Of a stretch of DNA of 64,000 nt, positions 33,580-45,612 are shown piece by piece. Made by a program: the position numbers and the translations under genes. Location of the stretch: positions 1 through 64,000 of the forward strand of contig JAKSZP010010635.1 of assembly GCA_022478985.1 (NCBI GenBank), in the 5' to 3' direction. Position 1 is the first letter of the stretch; every line of letters starts with the position of its first letter. This stretch comes from Massospora cicadina (lineage: Eukaryota > Entomophthoromycota > Entomophthoromycetes > Entomophthorales > Entomophthoraceae). The notes under the pieces were generated by a model. That model saw nothing but the letters and a program-made list of their open reading frames with translations. It was not told the origin of the DNA and made no database searches.

Positions 33580-36500
33580 TAAGTGGACATGGAATCTGTT
33601 AATAATCCCATGAATGGCTGGGACCGTGCCCTTGAACGCATTTTATGCAATTGTGTGGATTGTCCACATTGTAATGGGCATCATTAGGGAGCGGAGGGTA
33701 GATGGGATTGGTGACTTAATCTGGAGCGTGAAGATATTTTTTGATACTGAGAATTCCTGTTCGTTTTGGATCTTGAGCAGGCGTGCGACTTCCTGCCAAA
33801 TAGCTTTGGTTGGGGGGCATGTTTCTAGGCGGTGATGTAGGGATCCCTCCCCTCCACATACTGCACATGTTTTGTGGAGGGCTTTGGAGCGTTCCGCCGT
33901 CCTATAGGTCCTTCTTAGACAGCGCCAGGCGCTTGCTATTATCCTTGGCTGTAGGAGTGGGTGGTGTGTCATTTTTCACATTGCTTTATGTGTGGTTAAA
34001 TCATAGGGAATGTCCAGCATATCTAGGTATTCTATCCTAGCCATGCTTGGGTTGTTGCGAGGATATTTTTCTGGGGGTGGTTTTCTGGGTTTTTAATTTG
34101 AATTGGGGGCTGGGTCGTCCCCTTCCCTGTATAGTACCCATGTTCTCTATGGTCCATCCCGTACGGCGGATAGTTCAGAGGATATGTTTAAATGAGGGGA
34201 GGTTCCATGCGGACCTGTTGCAGTAGGGTATTTGGCAAGGTATGAAAGTAGTCTGGGTGGAATATGTGGGTTGGTTAATTTGAGCGCCTGTGCAAAGTTT
34301 GTCCTTGCTGCTCTGGACCAATGTTGTTGCGGGAGGTCTGGAGCAAGGATTTCCTTTATCCAGGTACCTAGGATGTGATTGGCATGGTTCTCAAAATCTA
34401 CTAGTCCCATGCCTCCGCTTGAGCGTGGGCCAAATAGTGTTTCCATCCATACAGGAGGGTGAGAGACAGGCCACAGCCAGCCCTGGATAAGCGCGCGAAT
34501 TGAGGTTATAAAAGTAGATGAGAAGGCTATCGCATGGGCCTGGTACCACAGTATTGGGAGGATGAGCGAGTTAGCAACTGTAACTCGTCCTGTTAGTCCT
34601 GGGGTTCTCCCATTGAAGGGAGGCTACGCGTTTGTCTACCCGTTGTAACAGGTTACTTTCCATTGTCTCATTAGCATATCCCCCTGATTATAGCCAGATT
34701 CCAAGGTGTCGGACAGGAGTGGTGGTGGGAGGTGTTGCAAAGGGTAAAATAATTGGGTTTTTTCTTCGAGTGTTGGTGTGAGGTTCTGATGTTGTGGCCC
34801 AATTGTTTGTGTATTTGCCTAAGAGGATAATTTCTATCTTCCTTTTGTTGAGCGATGCATTGCTCACCATGGAGTATTCCTCTAGAGTACATTCCAGCTG
34901 TCGGGCATCTTCATTGTTTTCTATAACTGCTACGCAGTCATCTGCAAAGGCCAGTATCTTGACTGTTAGTTGTCCTTGTGCGGTTATCCCCATGAGACGT
35001 GAGTCAGTTACTTGGAGGAGCGGGTCAAATCTGAAATTGTATAGCAGTGGGCTGAGGGGATGCCCTTGTTTGAGCCCTCTGTGTAATTTGATATTGTTTG
35101 TTAGGAATCCAGGGCCGCATACAGCCATGGTTGCAGATTCTGTTAGGAGCATCGCCCATTTTATGAATCTTGGTGGGAGTTTGAAGGCATGTAGACATTC
35201 TTTTAGGTATGACCAGCTAACACGGTCATACGCCTTTTCCTGATCCAAGAAGACCAGGGCACCAGTTGCTTTGGATTAGCAAATGTTTGCAACAGGGTGT
35301 ATGTTGTTCCAGATTGAACGCCCTGGTATAAACCCAAACTGGTTGGGTGATAGGACGTCAGATGCAATTGTGCCTAATCTAGCAGCTAGAATTTTTGTTA
35401 GAATTTTTGTGTTAGTGTTGAAGAGTGCAATTGGGTGCCAGTTGGCCAGGTCCAACTTGTCACCCTTTTTATATAAGGTTATAACGTAGGATTCATGGCC
35501 TCCTGGTAATAGGCGTGCTTCCAACAAACTCTGGTTCATTGATGCCAATAGGAGGGGGCGATTTGTTGAAAATATTTTTTGTAAAATTTGTAGGGTATCC
35601 GATCAGGCCCTGGGCATTTCCTACGTGGTGCAGCCCAAATTGTTTCCCAAAGCTTCTCCCATGTAGTAAAGGATAGTATATTGTAATTTGGTGGTGTACT
35701 TTGTATCTTGGCAGTTTGAATAAATTTATTTTTTTTGTGGATCTTTTAGCATATCACAATATAATTCGGTGTAATAGCGGTGTACTTCTGTCTTGACCTC
35801 CTCAGGGTCAGTTGCCATGGTGCCATTGGTTTTGCGGACCTGTGTGCACGTGGGCTGGTTTCCGTGGGATTAGAATTGGCGGAAAAAGTATGTCAAACAG
35901 TTTTCGCCTTCCTTTATGAACTTACCTTTATTCAATACTTTGATTCTGTATTGGTGTTCAAAGATGAGATTGTTAAGTCGGGCTGAAATTTCTGCCCATT
36001 TGCATCCCCAATTAGGGCTATAGCCAGATCTTGGAGTATTTATTTCCAGGTGGTCTAGTTCTGCCAAGTTACGCTTGATTGTGGCTGTGTCCGCGGTGTA
36101 CTTGCGTGATGCAATATGTCAGGTTTTGTTGATTAAATCTTTTTTGAAATTTTCCCATGTTCCGATGGGATCTGAAGTGAATGGGGCTGTGAATTCTGGG
36201 TTTGTAGCCTTGTTTTCAACCTAGTCAGATATCTCAGGCAATCTTGTATTTTCTGGGTGAAGCTTTCTCCAAGGTGACACCTGTGTGTGGGATTGGGTTG
36301 GCGCTAACTGCACCTTAACTACTTGGTGATCAGAAAAAGTGATCTTTTATGTTGTAAATTTGGAGATTCTTGAGTGGTGGGATTGTGGGATGAGGATGTG
36401 GTTAATACAACTCATCGATATGAGCAGTCCCTCACATATGTTGGGTCTTTGTCATATGGGGAAGGATTGGTGCATTGGGAGGAAGAGCATCCTGTAAGCC

Positions 36501-36990
36501 AAGAGATGCCTTCATTGTGCGATATTCAATGTGTTCAGGTGGGTATCCCCTGGGATTAGGCCATTGATCTGTATTGGGGTTATCCCAGCAGTTGAAATTG
36601 CCTAACATGATGATATCTGGTGGGAGGGTGAGAGTAGAAATTTTTTTCAAGTTTTTTTTCTCTCAGTTGCAGTGCACGGTGTGTAGATACATGCTAACGA
36701 AATTATTTCATCTTGCATGTGATTGTTTTTACCAGGACTCGACTGTGCAAGTGTGATGATGAAATTGTAATTTTGAATTTTTTGTTGTTTTGGACTATCA
36801 CCCCACAGTGAGACGTCCATACTGATTGTGATGGTGCGACCCTGGTTGACCAGGATTCTTCTTCCCCTTGTAGGCAGTGGGTTTCTTGGATAGCCAAGAT
36901 GTCTACAAGAGGTTTTTGCAGGAATGCCAGCTTTTTGGCTTGGGACGTATGAGCCCTGGCTCCCGCAATGTTTAACATCCCTATTGACAC
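33580..36990 (-). pseudogene. LINE-b ORF2: endonuclease and reverse transcriptase
   Basis: It begins at or near 36990 (MSIGMLNIAGARAHTSQAKK). Endonuclease motifs: VDILAIQETHCLQGEEESW, then MLGNFNCWDNPNTDQWPN at about 36600, where GDMN has become GNFN. RT: NTNTKILTKILAARLGTIAS, QFGFIPGRSIWNNIHPV, YDRVSWSYLKECLHAFKLPP, LKQGHPLSPLLYNF, and LAFADDCVAVIENNEDARQL with the catalytic FADD. 35248-34688 is open for 186 codons. The C-terminus at 33972-33643 holds a clean Cys/His motif, CAVCGGEGSLHHRLETCPP. Stops occur elsewhere. Confidence 0.88.
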
Positions 36991-38430
36991 TGAGGTGCCC
37001 GCAGCGCCTCAGGAGCAGTTGGGAGGACCCTCTGGTCCTATCCCACCTTGGCTCATTTTGTCCATGCCCCACATCTGTATTCCAACTCTATCACTGCCAT
37101 TGTTGGTTCCATTGATCTGACCCAATGATTCAAGGGAATTGCGGTTTTTTGCATTAGCATCAACTTTTCCTGCACAGTTTTCATGTTAATTTGATGTGGG
37201 TTGTTAATTGGATTTTATATTTTTGAGGTTCAACTTTGTTGCATTGTGCACCGCATTTTCACCCGAAATTGCAGTTGCATTGTTCTTCAGTATGTGCATG
37301 ACTGATGACACTTTGTGGCTCAGTCTGAATACTGTGAAAATTTTTGACCTGGCATATTGTTCTGATTGGTTGGTTCAGTGAATATCTGAAATATCCTCCC
37401 AAATTTGTCCGTGGTTAATGGTTGATTCCGCGTGTGCTGCCGCCTCAGCCGCTGCTCTCTTGCTGGCTTTTTGTGTGCTTTACACTGTTTACTTGTAACT
37501 GGGTCCACGATGGAGTATAGTCCATCTTCACCCCAGCGGAATGGGTGGTGGTTATCAGTCATTTTGGCGAAGTTTTCATTATCTTCATCCATAGCTTCTT
37601 TACAAAAATCATTTTCCATTAAGCCCTCTTTTACAGGGAATGCATGTTCCTTGTGGCCCAGTGAGCCACAATGGTTGCAAATGGGTGGTGCGCGTTCCAG
37701 TGTAACTTAGAATGCAGCCAACTGGCCCCCATCTGCAAAGTGAAATTCTGCTCATGGGGAATACTGGATAAATCCTCTTCCACTTCTAAGAAGGGGGTTG
37801 ATTACTGCAATAGCTTTGCCCATGCACAGGTTGGGCATTAAGCGAAATCGCTGTAATTTGAGTTGTTGGATTTCTCCATAGGCCACAAGACCTTTGCGGA
37901 GCTCCTCCTCGATTACCTTATGAGGAAGGTTGGTGGGGAGCGAGTCAAAGGAGATGAACAAAGTTTTTGCTTTGTTCCATCTGGTGCACACGGTGTGCAC
38001 AATTTTTTTGCCCTCAGGGAGGGCAATTTCCACGCAGATTTTTGCTGCGGCATCAGCTTCATCAGCTGTTTTGAAACCAATATTGATCCAGCCATGGCCC
38101 ATGTTGTGGGTGGCTACATACACTGCGTGAGGGAAAAGTGAGGGCTGTGCCTCACATGTTTTCTCCCACAGGGTCAGTGACTCATCCCAAAGAAGAGTCT
38201 GATCCCATGTTCCACCTTAGACAAAGGTTGGTTGAATTGAATGTACATGTATTGCGCGTGCCTTACAGTAAATATTATAAACCCAGACAGTGTCTGAGTT
38301 TGCGATTTTTTATGGCTTGGGTTCCTGGTCCCCCTCCAGGGCGTTTCTTGCCCTTAGTTGCACCATTAAGCGCACCGCTTGCCGCGACGCTCGCCCATGT
38401 TGTATTATTTTTGTTATTAAAATCACCCAT
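36991..38430 (-). pseudogene. LINE-b ORF1: RRM-like and zinc-knuckle protein
   Basis: It starts at an ATG (38430) giving MGDFNNKNNTTWASVAASGA, comparable to MSGSSWASKVRGAGG in LINE-a. The RRM-like part lies at 38123-37752 (GWINIGFKTADEADAAAKIC, then VIEEELRKGLVAYGEIQQLK). The knuckle near 37690-37650 reads CNHCGSLGHKEHAF, with Phe replacing the last Cys. The acidic tail at 37619-37320 includes DEDNENFAKMTDNHHPFRW. Frames are broken between these parts. Confidence 0.8.
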
Positions 38431-38529
38431 TTTTCCTGTGTGTGATTATCCAAATTTGCTGTTTGAATCGAATCATAGTAACTAAAGTGATTGTTATGAG
38501 AAAGAAAAGCTCCCCTGGTAAAGGAAACT

Positions 38530-38958
38530 ATTCCTTCATTTATTAAACAAGGATTGGACCACAACCTGATATGGACAAGAGAATCTATTTTAAAAATTCT
38601 CACACAAGATAATAAAAATAATTTTATTAATATCTGTCTTCTACTGTTGATGTATTTATTTATTAGATAGATAATAGTTAAAATATACTTTTAGGGCAAC
38701 TCGTTGGTCAACAAAAGTAATAAAAATTTATTGCATTAAACTTAACCCTAATGAGCCATATCAAAATGATAAAAAGTTTATCCGCCTAGTCAGGATCTAC
38801 CACTTAAGGGATTGAAGTAACACATTATTATCCCGCATGATCTATATTAAACTTCTTATCTGCTAAGAGACAAGGCCCTCTAATAGATATGTGAGTTATT
38901 GCTCAATATGATAACTATTGTTCAGCGAATTATACTGAAAGAATATTTAATAATTTAT
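38530..38958 (-). repeat. G3 LTR-like repeat, copy 2, segment 3
   Basis: Matches copy 1 at 12730-13200 (for example the TAATAAAAATTTATT region). It ends at the LINE-c target site, where aatatttaataatttat (38942-38958) is duplicated imperfectly at 44147-44163. Confidence 0.6.
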
Positions 38959-39051
38959 ACTTTTCTTTATCGTTGCAAACACTTTTGCAACCTATTCAAT
39001 TCAAGACTGAATCTAGTTTGATAATCTCACAGAGGAGATTAGTCTGCACCC

Positions 39052-40494
39052 GTGTCAGGGAGCAGTTGGGCAAGCAAGGTAAGAGGAGCAGGCGGAAGGC
39101 CCGCGAACTCCAACGTTCAAAAATGCCCCAGAGAATCTGGCAGAATAGACAAAAATCTCAAAAAACTGGCGGTCACAATTTCCCTGGAGATACTCGCGTG
39201 GCAAGCATAATGCAACCAGTACTTCAACATGCCACACTCCCAGCCACTTTCATTGGTGGAATTTGGAGTCCGTGTGTATCTGGACATCCAAAAAACGACC
39301 TTATGGGAAAAATTTTGTGAAGATTTACACAAAATTTTCCTGACCGCGGTGTACGTTGCACCTCACTCCATGTCACATGGTTGGCTGGACCTAGGTTTTG
39401 AAAGCAAAATAGCAGCAGATGAGGCTGCATCAGAGCACATAGTGGTCGACCTCCCCAAAGGGCAACGGGTCATTGAAACCAAATGCACCAGATGGACAAA
39501 ATCAAACCAAAAATTCCTCACGTTTGACTTTTTGCCTACTATGGTAGAATGTGATATTTTGGAACAACACTAGAAAGATGGTCTCGCCATATATGGCGAA
39601 ATACAATCTTTTGAAATGCAATGCTTCACGCTGATGCCACACCTGTGCACCGGCAAAGCCATCGCAGTTCTGACCCCAACTGAGGAGATTGCGAAGGACC
39701 TAACCCAGATCCCGCACTCCACTTTTATTGATATCACAGGGCATACCACCCACTCATTCCGGGTAACCGTGGACAGCGCGCCCCCCATTTGCACCCACTG
39801 TGACGTGTTTGGCCATAAGGCGCATGCATGCCCCATCAAGGAGGGTGTCACATTCCAAGAGCACCCCTCAGCGGCCATGGCCAGCGGAGAGGCGCACTAT
39901 GAACCAACCGCAAGCACCAAGGAGGCTTTCCCATGAGGAGCACAAGTCTGCTACCTATTGGTAAAGCCCATCTCCCCGCAGGAGCAGAAGAAGGCTAAGC
40001 AGGCCCATGGGGCCGCGGCCAAGGAAGCAGCCAAGGCCACCACCACCATCCCACACTCACAACGCCAGGAGGACATGGAGACCTTCACGGCGGAAGCAAC
40101 TCAGGAATCCATCATTCAATCAGATTGGGAAGCCCATGATGAGCGGGCCACTCAATCTGAGGATCCGATGGGAGATTTGATCTCACCCAATTGTTGCACC
40201 CAAGATTTGGTCAAAACTGACTTGGGACCTATCCCAACTGAAAATAATTTTTTTGACCCACTCGATGGTGCACCAAACTCATCCGCACCATGAAAAATTT
40301 GTCCGATGTCAGGAAAACAAAAAGTGAAGGCCAAAGCCAATGTGACTCTTTCTGCAAAAATCAACAAAAACTCTGATAGCGTTGCTGCTAACACCCGTGC
40401 TGCTGTGAAAGCCCGTGGGGACCTTGAAGAGGCAAGTGGGCCTGGGGGCCCACCCCTCACACCTAAGGTGCGATGGGGGAAACCTTCACTCTAG
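39052..40494 (+). pseudogene. LINE-c ORF1
   Basis: The start codon position reads GTG (39052-39054) where LINE-a and LINE-d have ATG, so initiation is probably lost. The RRM-like part lies at 39229-39660 (GWLDLGFESKIAADEAAS, FDFLPTMVECDILEQH then a stop). The knuckle at about 39787-39835 reads ICTHCDVFGHKAHACP. The C-terminal stretch 40306-40494 is open and shows the true end of ORF1 (LTPKVRWGKPSL), overlapping ORF2 by 22 nt. Confidence 0.82.
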
Positions 40495-43400
40495 GGATGT
40501 TGAATATCGCTGGACTCAAGGCCTCCCCATCCCGGGCTAGGAAACTGAGTTTTTACAACACAATCTACCCGTGGATGTCCTGGCCATCCAGGAGTCCCAC
40601 TGTCCACGAGGTTCTGAGGAAGCTTGGAAAACAATGCTCCTCCCATCCCTATCCTTTTGGTTGAAGCACTGTGGGGTGCTAATTTGGAAAAATAATTTTT
40701 TCAAATTCACATCCTCAGAAACATTCCTAAATGGCTGGGTGCTCATCAACACCTTCTCATGGGCTGACGTTGCACACGCAATCATCAATATCTATGTCCC
40801 AAACGGTGCACATGAGTGTTGGGAATTTTTCTCATCAGTCAAATCCCTCCTGCTACCCCCAAACCCATTCATATTTGGCGACATGAACTGTTGGCTAAAC
40901 ACACCAATGGACCAGTGGCCTTCCTCACCCCACGCCCCCCAGGGTCATGTAGAACTGCGCGTTCTAAAGGCCACCCTCAGGCTAATGGATGCGCTGCCAT
41001 GACATGCCCTGCTGCTCGAAAACATGATGTGTCCCCACGTCCACAACGGCCAATTAAGGTCCATGACCCGCATCAAACTTATTCTAACGCTGGCGAAATT
41101 CCAACACCACATCTCCCACTTCAAAACAATGAAAATGGAATTCTCCAACCACCGAATGGTCTCAATAACCTACCACTTACCTGTCACAGTTGCAAAGGCT
41201 CCACATTGGTGCAAAATCCGCCCCCCAAGCTTGCGTCGCCAGGATTTTCCATGTGGGTGGAAGAGGCAACTTTGGCAAGATCGTTTGTTGCACCGTTTTG
41301 CGTGGACCCCATTTCCACATGGGCAAATTTCAAAGAGAACACCATCCGCCACTCTCGCCATCCCTCCTCCAGATGCTCACGAGCCACATCGGCGGTTATC
41401 TCGCGCACTCTGGCAGAATTGGCACACTTGGAGTCCAACATTCCAGCCACAGGATACAGCCCTGCATGGGGCCGGAAGTGGGTGGAGGCAGCTGCCCACC
41501 TCAATGCACTCGAAAGGCAACACAAACATCAGGTTTGTGTTCAGTACAGGGCCACATGCATCACTAAAGGTGACAAGTGCACCGCATAATTCTTTAAAAA
41601 AATTTTGCACCACACCAGAGAGTGGCCTGCATACAAGTGCAAAGATCAGATAACTCCATTGTGGACACACCGGCTGAAGTGGCAATAAAAACGCAAAAAT
41701 ATTACTCCAAGTTATACCAAGCCAAACCAATTCAGCTGGCTGAAGTGGCAGAATTTTTTACTGAGCTCATATCCGCACCATTTTCTGATACCTGGAAATA
41801 ATGAATTTAATTACTCCGAACAAATTATGGATAGCCATTCACGGTGCGCCAAACTGAAAATGCCCAGGCCCAGATGGCATTCCATATGAGTTCTACAAAA
41901 AATATTTCATTTATATATCCCCATTGCTGATAGCCTCACTTAACCAAAGCCTGTTGGAAATGCGCCTCCTACCAGGAGGACATGAGGCCTTTACTGTCGC
42001 ACTCTTCAAGAAAGGGGATATGCTTGGCTTATCCAACTGGTGCCCCATTTCTCTAACAAATACAGACACCAAAATTTTAACAAAAATCATGGCTAACCGT
42101 TTAGGGACTGTAGCATCTGCCACCATCTCCCCAGAACAATTTGGTTTCATCACCAGAAGGTCGATTTGGGATAACATGCACTCCGTGGCTAATGCATGTC
42201 AGTCCACAGCCTCTGGGGCACTGGTGTTCTTGGACCAACAAAAGGCCTACGATAGAGTAAACTGGGAATACCTAAGGGCCTGCCTCCATCAATTCCGCCT
42301 ACCCCCCGCTTCATAAACTGGGTAATGCTGCTCACGGAATCTGCAACAATGGCAGTACGTGGCCCAGGCTTCCTAACGGAAGTAGTCCGCCCTCAAAGGG
42401 GCTTGCGACAAGGGGACCCCCTCAGCCCACTCTTATACAACTTCAGCCTTGACCCACTACTGCGAAATGTGAATGCCCAACTCACTGGGGTCAATGTGCC
42501 AGGCCAAGCCCCAGTCAAGATAATGGCGTTTGCAGATGATTGCGTGGTGGGGGTGTCTAATAACAAAGATGCACGCGCGCTTGAAGCCCTCATCCAGGAA
42601 TATTCCCGGGTAAGCAACGCGGCACTGAACGCCTCCAAAACTGAAATCATCCTCCTTGGTTGGTTTCAGAACTGCTGGGCCCCAGCAAGTAGCTCCCAAC
42701 CCGGCCCATCTGCTCGCCCACATCCACGCCTTACTAACTCAAAACACACCGCTCCACTGGTGCTCCCCTTTGTGCCACGTCCTACCATAGGACCGGTGCG
42801 CCATCTGGGCATGTGGATGGAGGCAGGCGGATACACGTCAGCAGTAATGGAGTGCCGTATACTGGACAACGTGACAATGCGAATCGCCTCTCTCAGAGCC
42901 ACCATTCTCCCCAAGCTTCTTCAAATCCCTGTATGCTTTGCTGCAAGGATGGCTTTGGTCAGGCCGCCCTCCACCAGTACGGCTAGAGGTCATGTTTGGC
43001 CCTCATCATCAAGGTGGCATGGGCCTGCTTGACTTCAAAGCCCATTCTGCCAAGATCCTGGGCACCTGGATCGCGGCCGTCACCGCTCCTACACTCCCAT
43101 CCCACCACTGGTCCCGCGCAGCCTGCTCCAACTTATCCCGAGCCTTGGGCCTCAACAATCCATTGAACCCCCACTCCCTGATGAAATACCTCGCATCACA
43201 CACATTGGCCACAGGTCCTCACGGTACTAAAACCCACTAAAAACGAATCCTACTCTCCATGTGAAGCGCAGAGTGGAGAATTCGTATTAGCGGACATACA
43301 GCCTGAAGAGGCTGCCCCTCTCCTCAGTTCACACAGGAGATACAGGGGTTACCCATTCAAGATGGCTTGATCCCCACATGGCCCCATATCCTATCCAGGG

Positions 43401-44014
43401 TGGACTACCTGGACATGATGGACATCCCTTATTCCACTGAGACCCAAAAGACTATCTGGAAATACGCACACCATACTCTGTTGCAACCTCAAGTCCGCTC
43501 CCATGTGTGGCGCTGCCTGAGGTGGGTGTATCATACAGCTGAGCGCTCTAACGCTTTACACTCATCCTGTGTCATATGGCCAGTATGGAACACTGTTCCA
43601 CCGCCTGGAGAAGTGCCCCACCTCTAAAGTGATATGGCGCGAAGTTCAACGTCTGCTGGGTCAGGATCAAACGCATCCCTTCAGTCTGTCAAGAGATATG
43701 TTTGCTTTATAAATGGCCTCCCCCTTCCACCCTCCCTCCGTGCTCTGGTGGTTGCAATCGCCATGTGGGCTATCCACACGATTGTCTTGGATGCCATCGC
43801 TGGCTCCATCCCCACCCTCCCAGAAGCTGTCCACAGATTCCGGTCTCATTTGGTGGACCACTTTCAAGCATGGATGTTTGGATACCTCCCACCGCGTTGC
43901 CAACATCTGGTCTCCTCCTGGTTCCCAGTCTGGTTCATCAAATCAGACCCCTTCCTCCACACATGCTCAATAGTGGCTACGGCCCCTTCACACGTTCCCT
44001 CCCCCTCCCCATAA
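40473..44014 (+). pseudogene. LINE-c ORF2: endonuclease and reverse transcriptase
   Basis: ATG at 40473 inside the end of ORF1. Endonuclease: TLGMLNIAGLKASPSRARKL, DVLAIQESHCPRGSEEAW, IFGDMNCWLNTPMDQWPS, with SDH degraded near 41145. RT: NTDTKILTKIMANRLGTV, QFGFITRRSIWDNMHSV, VFLDQQKAYDRVNWEYL, GLRQGDPLSPLLYNFSLDPL, and IMAFADDCVVGVSNNKDA with FADD; the stretch 42325-43032 is open for 235 codons but passes through the roughly 80-nt deletion near 42901 and shifts frame there. The C-terminal part (43634-44014) continues past the LINE-a stop because TGA is not present. Confidence 0.88.
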
Positions 44015-44163
44015 GTGGCGTTCCCGCTGGCAACAAGAGATAGCATCGCTTCTCTGGGGTGCCTCCCCTGGTACTAAGTTTGTCTTTCCTGAGTCATATT
44101 CGGAAGTGTCCATCCCATGGTCAGCCTTCCCTGCAATAAATTTGAAAATATTTTTTAATTTAT

Positions 44164-44259
44164 GAGGTTTTGATCCACTGGATCTTAATGATCTTTCATG
44201 GATTGTCCCCAGAAATAAACAAGCAATTAAATTTTTTTCAAATTGATAATTTAATTACT
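44164..44259. other. short unassigned segment after LINE-c
   Basis: Probably the rest of the G3 LTR-like repeat interrupted by LINE-c, although alignment with copy 1 is weak here. Confidence 0.3.
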
Positions 44260-45317
44260 TGTAGGAGTCAACTGGGTTTTTTCGCCAATCAATTAAGGGA
44301 TTATAAGAGTCATTAGAAAATTAATAACGCCTTGATAGTAACTAGCGATTTAATCCTTTGGGTATCATGAGCCCATGGTTATGGGTAAGAGACCTATTAC
44401 CTAATTTAAGTCGCTATACCTGATAGGGGTGAAATCTCTGGGTTTGAGTTAGGGCTTGAAACATGTTCCTTTTTTAAACCAAAAAATCAAATAAAAAGTA
44501 AGAGAGAACCTGGTTAGACTGATGAGGAAGATCATTGTTTTGAGTGACCATGGAGGGTAAATTCATTGAAAAGGCTGCCATTTTAATTGGGACGCCAACA
44601 GAAGAGTTGGGTGTCAAATCCATTATATATTCATATAATATATTATTTAAAGCAGAATTTTTTAGTCCCAAGCATATTTGGTTTATTATACATTGGTTGT
44701 ATTTTTGGTACTCTTGGGATTATATTAATGGATCATATATACCTAAAGCAAAATATTAATATCCTTTTTCTCCGTGGCTCTTGCGTCAAGAGTGAGTAAG
44801 GGATAGAGTTTACAAGAAGGCCACTGAATATAATAGCTGATAAATTCCAAGGAGAGGACCTCTTAGCTGGAACTAGGAGTTAAGTCTAAAAAGTTAAAGT
44901 TCACTTAGAACCTCTGAACCTACTGCCAGTATGTTAAGGTCTGTTATTATCCAGAAGTTACCAACTTCAGAAAAAGTTGAAGGGAGAGAATTCCCTTTTT
45001 ATCTGGAAGGCTTTATTAAGTACCTTCACCAGTGGGTGGAAGGACAATTATACCTGTACCCAGGAGATCCCTTAGCAGAAGAAATATTTGGTTGTGAAAC
45101 GTCAATCTGGATACCAGTCTTTATACTAATATCAATCACCCACATACTTATAAGCATGTTTATTAATAAATTTTTGTTGCGCATATAAAGAATATGTGAA
45201 AGGAAACATAGGGAGCTAAAGTGAGCTATTATCAAGAAAGAGATAGCTTCAGAGCTTAACGTTAGTGCTCATTCCAGAAGAGGGATTTGAGTAGCCAAAG
45301 CTCCAAAAATTTTCACA
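44260..45317 (+). repeat. G5 LTR, plus strand
   Basis: A roughly 1.06-kb segment from a TG at 44260 to TTTTCACA at 45317, immediately followed by a primer-binding-like sequence. The right end is well supported by the binding site; the left end is a guess. It holds short frames (44544-44759, 44931-45188) with no recognisable product. No partner LTR is visible to the right. Confidence 0.55.
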
Positions 45318-45318
45318 T

Positions 45319-45396
45319 TTGTGCTCCTCACAGGGGTAGTTGAGTTTTTGGACCTAATTTATAACGAACTCACTATATGGGGTAGTTGAGTTTTAA
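45319..45396 (+). other. G5 primer-binding site, present twice
   Basis: TGTGCTCCTCACAGGGGTAG (from about 45320) and then AACTCACTATATGGGGTAG (from about 45368) both resemble the G1/G2 primer-binding site with its downstream flank GGGGTAGTTGAGTTTT, in tandem about 48 nt apart. It is probably a local duplication. Confidence 0.55.
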
Positions 45397-45612
45397 AATC
45401 AATTTAAAAAGAAAAGGCTACAAAATATCTTACAAGAACTGATTAAAGAAGTTTTGGATGGACATAGAAACCATCAAGAAGAATGTGATGAAGTCAGTGA
45501 CCAAGCCAATATTTCTAAATATGAAATTTTAGCCAATGTTAAGAGATTTATGGCGGAATTAAATGACGACGTTCTAGCTATTGATGGAAAAGTTACCAAT
45601 AAACAGAAATAA
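45397..45612 (+). pseudogene. G5 gag N-terminal fragment
   Basis: Reads LQNILQELIKEVLDGHRNHQ and KRFMAELNDDVLAIDGKVTN, charged and helical like the coiled-coil N-terminus of G2 gag. It is then interrupted by the half-LINE at 45613. Confidence 0.55.

Larger units (their letters stand above)
33282..38514 (-). mobile_element. LINE-b, full length, divergent subfamily
   Basis: A 5.23-kb minus-strand LINE between 15-bp duplications (33267-33281 and 38515-38529). It has the same layout as LINE-a, and its 5' end (TTTTCTTTCTCATAACAATC on the minus strand) is recognisably related to that of LINE-a. Its proteins clearly differ from the LINE-a, -c, -d group along their whole length, so it is another subfamily. 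The 3' tail on the minus strand (CTGTCCCCTGGTCAGCTTAC) matches the shared tail. Confidence 0.93.
38959..44146 (+). mobile_element. LINE-c, full length
   Basis: A 5.19-kb plus-strand LINE, very similar to LINE-a, between imperfect 17-bp duplications (15 of 17 match). It has the 5' UTR hairpins, ORF1, ORF2 and the shared 3' tail ending CTGCAATAAATTTG. Compared with LINE-a it lacks about 80 nt at about 42901, after the RT. Confidence 0.94.

Noticed and set aside
34794..35243. 149-codon plus-strand frame opposite LINE-b RT
   Set aside because: It lies exactly antisense to the conserved RT core with the FADD motif and shows no domain. It is a shadow.
40816..41589. 257-codon plus-strand frame in LINE-c as a separate gene
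   Set aside because: Its second half (CVDPISTWANFKENTI, LESNIPATGYSPAWG) is the true ORF2 frame between endonuclease and RT. The first half is out of frame because of a frameshift, so it is part of ORF2.
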